Below are positions 5,931 through 6,684 of a stretch of 6,684 nt of DNA, piece by piece. The position numbers and the translations under genes are program-made. The notes below the pieces were generated by a model. The model made no database searches, was not told the origin of the DNA, and saw only the letters and a program-made list of their open reading frames with translations. How positions within the stretch are numbered: the stretch's first letter is position 1; every line of letters begins with the position of its first letter. The DNA lies in NCBI GenBank assembly GCA_947461185.1, contig CANHJY010000114.1, positions 1-6,684 of the forward strand. The letters run 5' to 3'. The DNA is from Flavobacteriales bacterium. Its GTDB lineage: Bacteria > Bacteroidota > Bacteroidia > Flavobacteriales_D > Crocinitomicaceae.

Positions 5931-6684
5931 TATTTCGATTTCTCCGCAACCACCCCCTAGTCTCCTCATCACTGCTATAAACCAAACATCCTTTCATTCC
6001 GCGAGTCATGAGGGTTCGATAGGTATTCTTGATAATTAAGTCTGCCATCTCTTTGCCTTTCTGTAGATCGCGTTTCATGAGGCCTTTCATGCCGTGAACA
6101 CTCTTGTCGCTGCTTGCGCGATACTCGGGTCGGCAGACCCATTGACCATTACGGATGACCATGTCTGGACCAATGATAACGCCGACATAATCGACTTCCA
6201 AGCCTTGACAAGTGTGAATACAGCCTATCTGATTCACAGACTCGGGGCTGATAATCCAAAGCATTCCGTCTTGCATCAGATTCCATTGCATCCCAAAATT
6301 ATGCTCTGGAATAACAATGTCCATAGCCTTCTTATCTTTTTTCGAATTCCATGGCCAACAGTAACCCGCCACCATGCGCGCACGATTACGAATTGCATTG
6401 TATTCAATAATACGATCTCGTAATACATTCGGATCATCGACTACTTCAAATTGATAATTCAATTCAGAAATATTCAAATTTGCTGTAGCGCGAATACCCA
6501 ACATATTGTCTAACCAAGCCAAATAACCGTCGCTTCCATTGCAACGAAACTGGCTCTCCAATTCCATATAATGCACTTTCGCCCCTGCCCGGTTTGCCCA
6601 AAATTCAACTTCCCCTCGGGAACCGATATCCTTCATGGTAACGCGCTGGTCTTCGTCTACAAAAAAGATAGAACACTTAGCAGC
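5914..6684 (-). CDS. DUF2075 domain helicase-like ATPase (C-terminal part, 5' end outside the window)
   Basis: The frame stays open through the window edge, so the true start is beyond 6684 and the internal ATG at 6636 is not the start. At the very edge, codons read S-I-F-F-V-D-E-D-Q-R-V, a Walker B segment (DEDQ) typical of DUF2075 proteins. Then come L-E-S-Q-F-R-C-N-G-S-D-G-Y (with L-A-W-L-D-N after it), C-I-H-T-C-Q-G-L-E-V-D-Y (motif V-like), and N-T-Y-R-T-L-M-T-R-G (motif VI with the arginine finger). These are the second-half motifs of superfamily 1 helicase-like ATPases. The Walker A motif and any N-terminal nuclease domain are not visible. DUF2075 proteins are often found near restriction and defence genes, and their substrate is uncertain. 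GC content is clearly higher than in the genes to the left. It ends 318 bases before the HNH gene, so co-transcription is doubtful. Confidence 0.87.
   Translation of the reverse strand, partial: AAKCSIFFVDEDQRVTMKDIGSRGEVEFWANRAGAKVHYMELESQFRCNGSDGYLAWLDNMLGIRATANLNISELNYQFEVVDDPNVLRDRIIEYNAIRNRARMVAGYCWPWNSKKDKKAMDIVIPEHNFGMQWNLMQDGMLWIISPESVNQIGCIHTCQGLEVDYVGVIIGPDMVIRNGQWVCRPEYRASSDKSVHGMKGLMKRDLQKGKEMADLIIKNTYRTLMTRGMKGCLVYSSDEETRGWLRRNRNTSLAH

Noticed and set aside
6094..6423. Plus-strand 109-codon open frame
   Set aside because: Antisense to the DUF2075 gene, whose motifs are unmistakable.

Overview
The window looks like part of a defence island from a low-to-moderate GC bacterium, most likely Gram-negative. 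The host cannot be named from the sequence. All six supportable protein genes lie on the minus strand, so transcription runs from high to low coordinates. Genes at both window edges are cut off. No RNA genes, CRISPR array, insertion sequence or integrase were seen.

From right to left: (1) 5914-6684 is the C-terminal part of a DUF2075-type superfamily 1 helicase-like ATPase whose 5' end lies outside the window. (2) 5596-5913 is an AT-rich spacer without a convincing gene. (3) 4312-5595 is a DUF262 (ParB/Srx-like DGQQR) protein with a C-terminal HNH nuclease domain. It resembles GmrSD-type or other DUF262-HNH restriction proteins. (4) 3949-4311 is a second AT-rich spacer, with a good sigma70-like promoter just before the next gene. 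(5) 1-3948 is a compact four-gene unit: a GHKL-fold ATPase (637 aa), a protein of unknown family (281 aa), a probable DUF6339 protein (271 aa), and the N-terminal 107 residues of a phospholipase-D-type endonuclease resembling the NgoFVII family.

The four-gene unit is the most interesting part. Gaps between its genes are 2, 23 and 24 bases, so it very likely forms one operon driven from about position 3980. A GHKL ATPase with a PLD nuclease and two accessory proteins suggests an ATP-gated DNA-targeting defence system or a multi-subunit restriction system. No DNA methyltransferase is visible. One may lie left of position 1, or the system may tell self from non-self in another way.

Base composition, judged from sampled rows, drops from the upper 40s %GC in the helicase to roughly 30% in the HNH gene and the mid-to-upper 30s in the operon. 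This fits modules of different origin joined together. All functional roles are inferred from motifs and context; no database search was possible.
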